Translations under genes and position numbers: made by a program
Part shown: positions 6,577 through 8,417 of the stretch, piece after piece
How positions within the stretch are numbered: position 1 is the stretch's first letter
How the letters are laid out: the number at the start of each line of letters is the position of its first letter
From: Candidatus Bathyarchaeota archaeon
GTDB lineage: Archaea > Thermoproteota > Bathyarchaeia > Bathyarchaeales > DTEX01
Length of the DNA: 8,417 nucleotides
Reading direction: 5' to 3'
Assembly: GCA_026414245.1 (NCBI GenBank)
Contig: JAOAJJ010000049.1
Coordinates: 1-8,417, forward strand
The notes under the pieces: model-generated
Databases searched by the model: none
Seen by the model: only the letters and a program-made list of their open reading frames with translations
What the model was told of the DNA's origin: nothing

Positions 6577-7091
6577 GTGGCAACATATAGTAGAGACAGT
6601 ATGAAGAATAAACTGGAGCTTCAAGAGTTAGTTCCATACTTAAATTTGCCTTCTAATAGGGACGTGAATGTGGACATTTGGGACTTCAAGCAGAGGAAAA
6701 ACCTCGTAATTATCTTTCATCACGGAAGACTCTGTGGTCACTGCAGAAATAAACTTAAGGAATTATCTGAAGTATATGGGAGATTCAATTTCTTGAAACC
6801 GAGGTTTTAGCCATCTCTTTTGATAGTGTTGAGGATTTAAAGAGGCAGGTAAAAGAGGACTCTTTACCTTTTCCACTATTATCTGATCAAAGCGGAGCAG
6901 CATCTGAAAGATTCACCTTCATCGATAAATCCAAAAACGCTCCTCTTCCATCGATCTTTATAACCGATAGGTTCGGGGCTCTACGCTACCAAAGAATAGG
7001 GGAGGAATCCACAGATCTCCCCAGCGCTCTAGAAGTCTTAAGCTGGCTCAGCCTTATTCAGTTCGAATGCCCAGAATGCTCCCATCTATAA
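6577..7091 (+). pseudogene. Peroxiredoxin/thioredoxin-fold protein gene, split by a -1 frame change
   Basis: The first segment (6577-6810, GTG start, GAGG 8 bases upstream) gives 77 aa. It has a thioredoxin-like strand NLVIIFHHG, a CGHC redox motif (C53, C56) and a helix KLKELSEVYGRF. The natural continuation lies in the -1 frame: from about 6795 to the TAA at 7089-7091 it reads ETEVLAISFDSVEDLKRQ, then FPLLSDQSGAASERF, PSIFITDRFGALRY, and ends with CPEC near the C-terminus. This matches the second half of AhpC/TSA-type peroxiredoxin-like proteins (VLAIS.D, PLLSD, P..FI.D..G). Adding one base near 6790-6794 restores a single reading frame of about 171 aa, normal for the family. The second segment has no credible start codon of its own. 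Causes could be a true disabling mutation, a sequencing or assembly error at TTTCTTGAAA, or less likely programmed frameshifting. The intact protein would be a cytosolic thiol reductase or peroxidase; the substrate is unknown. Confidence 0.7.
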
Positions 7092-7156
7092 GAATCTCGT
7101 TAACCATATTCCCCATTTAATGTCCTTCAGAGACCCCCAAGGCTATAAGCGGCGAA
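7092..7156. other. Spacer between convergent genes
   Basis: This 65-bp stretch separates the stop of the redox gene from the stop of the mannosidase gene on the opposite strand. I see no clear T-tract, hairpin or tRNA in it on either strand. Confidence 0.6.
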
Positions 7157-8417
7157 TCACTCCTCTACTATTTCAAGCATGTCTACTTCTTTAATGTCTC
7201 CCTCACCAATAGGTATTAGGAACGTCTTTATCTCGTGTGGTCTAAATGCTGCCGCCCACTTTTTCCCTAAAAGCGTAAAATTGATCTCAGCGTTAGTCTC
7301 TACTCCGTGGCTTTCATAGCAGCGTAGAATAATGTTTTCGGAGTCCTCATGTTTTTTAAGGGCGCTTATAACTATGTTATCATGACTCACCCTAATAAAT
7401 GAATTATCGGCGGGTAAAATACCTTCATGCCCATCCTCAATTAAAGTTACCGGCTTAGTATTCAGAAGACTAGCAAACTTTATGGTCTGGGCTTCACGCC
7501 ATGTTCCAGCATGCGGCAGCAGGATTAGATTGAAGCTCTGCCATCCCTGATCTATGTAGCGGTATCTTATGTTGGGCTCCAATCTATATGGAATATGATG
7601 TGCGTAGGGCGGGCTCCTCAAAACCGTCAGCCTTATTTCAGATCCAGTAACACTGCAGCTATATTTGCAGTCGTTGCATATGCTTAAACCATAAACTATT
7701 TTCTCTCCACGAATATTTCTCGCACGCCCAGTTACATCAACCCAGCTTTGAATAGGTTCTTCTTCACCGTCACATGGGCGAATTATATATCCGTAGGTAA
7801 TAGAGTGGGTTGCGGCGGGCTCCTCAACCCCAACCGGGAAACTTAATTTAAGCATTTTATGCTGCTCCTGCCAGTTCAGCAGGGCTTTAATCTCGATGTA
7901 GGGTAGCTCGCTATACAGGGATATGTATATTCGCATCAATGAATTATTGTATCTGTTTTCGACGCGGAGCGTTGCCCTTACATCTCCATACTCTTCTAGG
8001 CTTACCTCAGCGTCCTTAAAGGCTCCTATCACCTCATCGAATACTGTTACTCCGTGGCTCCAAGTGTCGCTTAAATCCCTTATAACCATGGGCACGCATG
8101 CTTTCCCGCTGAAAACCTCAACCCCACTCTTTTTATCGTATAGCCTACTAATGTATCCTGTTGACGGATCAACCTCTAGCCGGAGCCACCTGTTCTCAAG
8201 AGCGTTCTCCGACGCGTAAATCTCGCCTTTAGAGAGGCGGGAGCCCTTCTCAGGCGTATTATGGTAAACCCTATAGCCTAAAGCCGGCACTTCAGCGATG
8301 AAAACTATTCTCTGGCGCCAATCCCCAACGTTCGCGGATGATTTTATCCTCTGTAGGGGCACGGGCTGACCATAGCAATCTATTAATCCGCCTTCACCGT
8401 TAGCTCCTTCAACCTCA
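7157..8417 (-). CDS. GH38 family alpha-mannosidase, C-terminal half (5' end outside the window)
   Basis: The reading frame stays open through the right edge of the window: codons upstream of the internal GTG at 8362 continue without a stop (VEGANGEGGLIDCYGQPVPLQ). The gene is therefore cut by the window, and about 419 residues of its C-terminus are seen. The visible part is the beta-rich region that follows the GH38 catalytic and helical domains. Landmarks are IVFIAEVPALGYRVY, then ENRWLRLEVDPSTGYISRLYDKKSGVEV (read in two parts, around + strand 8190-8115), LNWQEQHKMLKLSFPVGVEE, ITYGYIIRP, LTVLRSPPYAHH, and NLILLPHAGTW. These match GH38 C-terminal domains. The catalytic nucleophile and metal site lie outside the window and cannot be checked. 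Family members cleave alpha-mannosides from glycans or oligosaccharides; archaeal and bacterial ones are usually cytosolic. The C-terminus ends in an acidic EVDMLEIVEE. Confidence 0.88.
   Translation of the reverse strand, partial: EVEGANGEGGLIDCYGQPVPLQRIKSSANVGDWRQRIVFIAEVPALGYRVYHNTPEKGSRLSKGEIYASENALENRWLRLEVDPSTGYISRLYDKKSGVEVFSGKACVPMVIRDLSDTWSHGVTVFDEVIGAFKDAEVSLEEYGDVRATLRVENRYNNSLMRIYISLYSELPYIEIKALLNWQEQHKMLKLSFPVGVEEPAATHSITYGYIIRPCDGEEEPIQSWVDVTGRARNIRGEKIVYGLSICNDCKYSCSVTGSEIRLTVLRSPPYAHHIPYRLEPNIRYRYIDQGWQSFNLILLPHAGTWREAQTIKFASLLNTKPVTLIEDGHEGILPADNSFIRVSHDNIVISALKKHEDSENIILRCYESHGVETNAEINFTLLGKKWAAAFRPHEIKTFLIPIGEGDIKEVDMLEIVEE

Noticed and set aside
6771..7091. Second redox segment as an independent gene
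   Set aside because: There is no ATG, GTG or TTG near its beginning and no ribosome binding site, and it begins in the middle of a thioredoxin fold.
7923..8219. Plus-strand open frame of 98 aa inside the mannosidase region
   Set aside because: It lies opposite well-matched GH38 sequence, is rich in Ser/Thr/Leu as shadow frames often are, and has no domain.
8360..8362. GTG at 8362 as the true start of the minus-strand gene
   Set aside because: The frame stays open to the window edge, and the sequence on both sides reads as continuous GH38 C-terminal region, so the gene is truncated by the window.

Overview
The window looks like a piece of an archaeal chromosome. The threonyl-tRNA synthetase is the archaeal form, with an N-terminal D-aminoacyl-tRNA deacylase-like editing domain. 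Arginine is read mostly from AGG/AGA and isoleucine often from ATA. Two intergenic gaps carry BRE/TATA-like promoter elements, and gene packing is tight with start/stop overlaps. A small basic zinc-finger protein of archaeal type and an archaeal-looking PfkB kinase agree with this. A member of the Thermoproteota/TACK group (for example a Bathyarchaeia-like lineage) is my guess; the sequence does not prove it.

Layout. Positions 1-2635 hold the 3' part of a branched-chain amino acid type (HAAT family) ABC importer operon on the + strand: possibly the very end of livH, then livM (membrane permease), livG and livF (two ATPases), packed with 0-2 bp gaps. The substrate-binding protein and most or all of LivH must lie upstream, if present. 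A 42-bp gap with a T-tract leads to a DUF554 membrane protein (2678-3370), a PfkB-family sugar or nucleoside kinase (3382-4302) and a 71-aa C4C/CxxH zinc-finger protein (4338-4553), all + strand. A new promoter-like element precedes thrS (4625-6499, TTG start). Another precedes a thioredoxin-fold/peroxiredoxin-like gene (6577-7091) that is split by a -1 frame change near position 6790. The right edge carries, on the - strand and convergent to it, the C-terminal half of a GH38 alpha-mannosidase (7157 to beyond 8417).

How the genes work together: LivM/LivG/LivF are parts of one importer. The remaining genes are metabolic and translational housekeeping with no evident shared pathway; the kinase, the zinc-finger protein and thrS are only neighbours. 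I see no CRISPR, tRNA, rRNA, insertion sequence or defence system. I found no convincing undescribed multi-gene system here. The points most worth checking are the frameshifted redox gene with its CGHC and CPEC motifs, the lack of a stop codon between the window edge and livM, the altered signature and D-loop motifs in LivG, and the long C-terminal tail of LivM.
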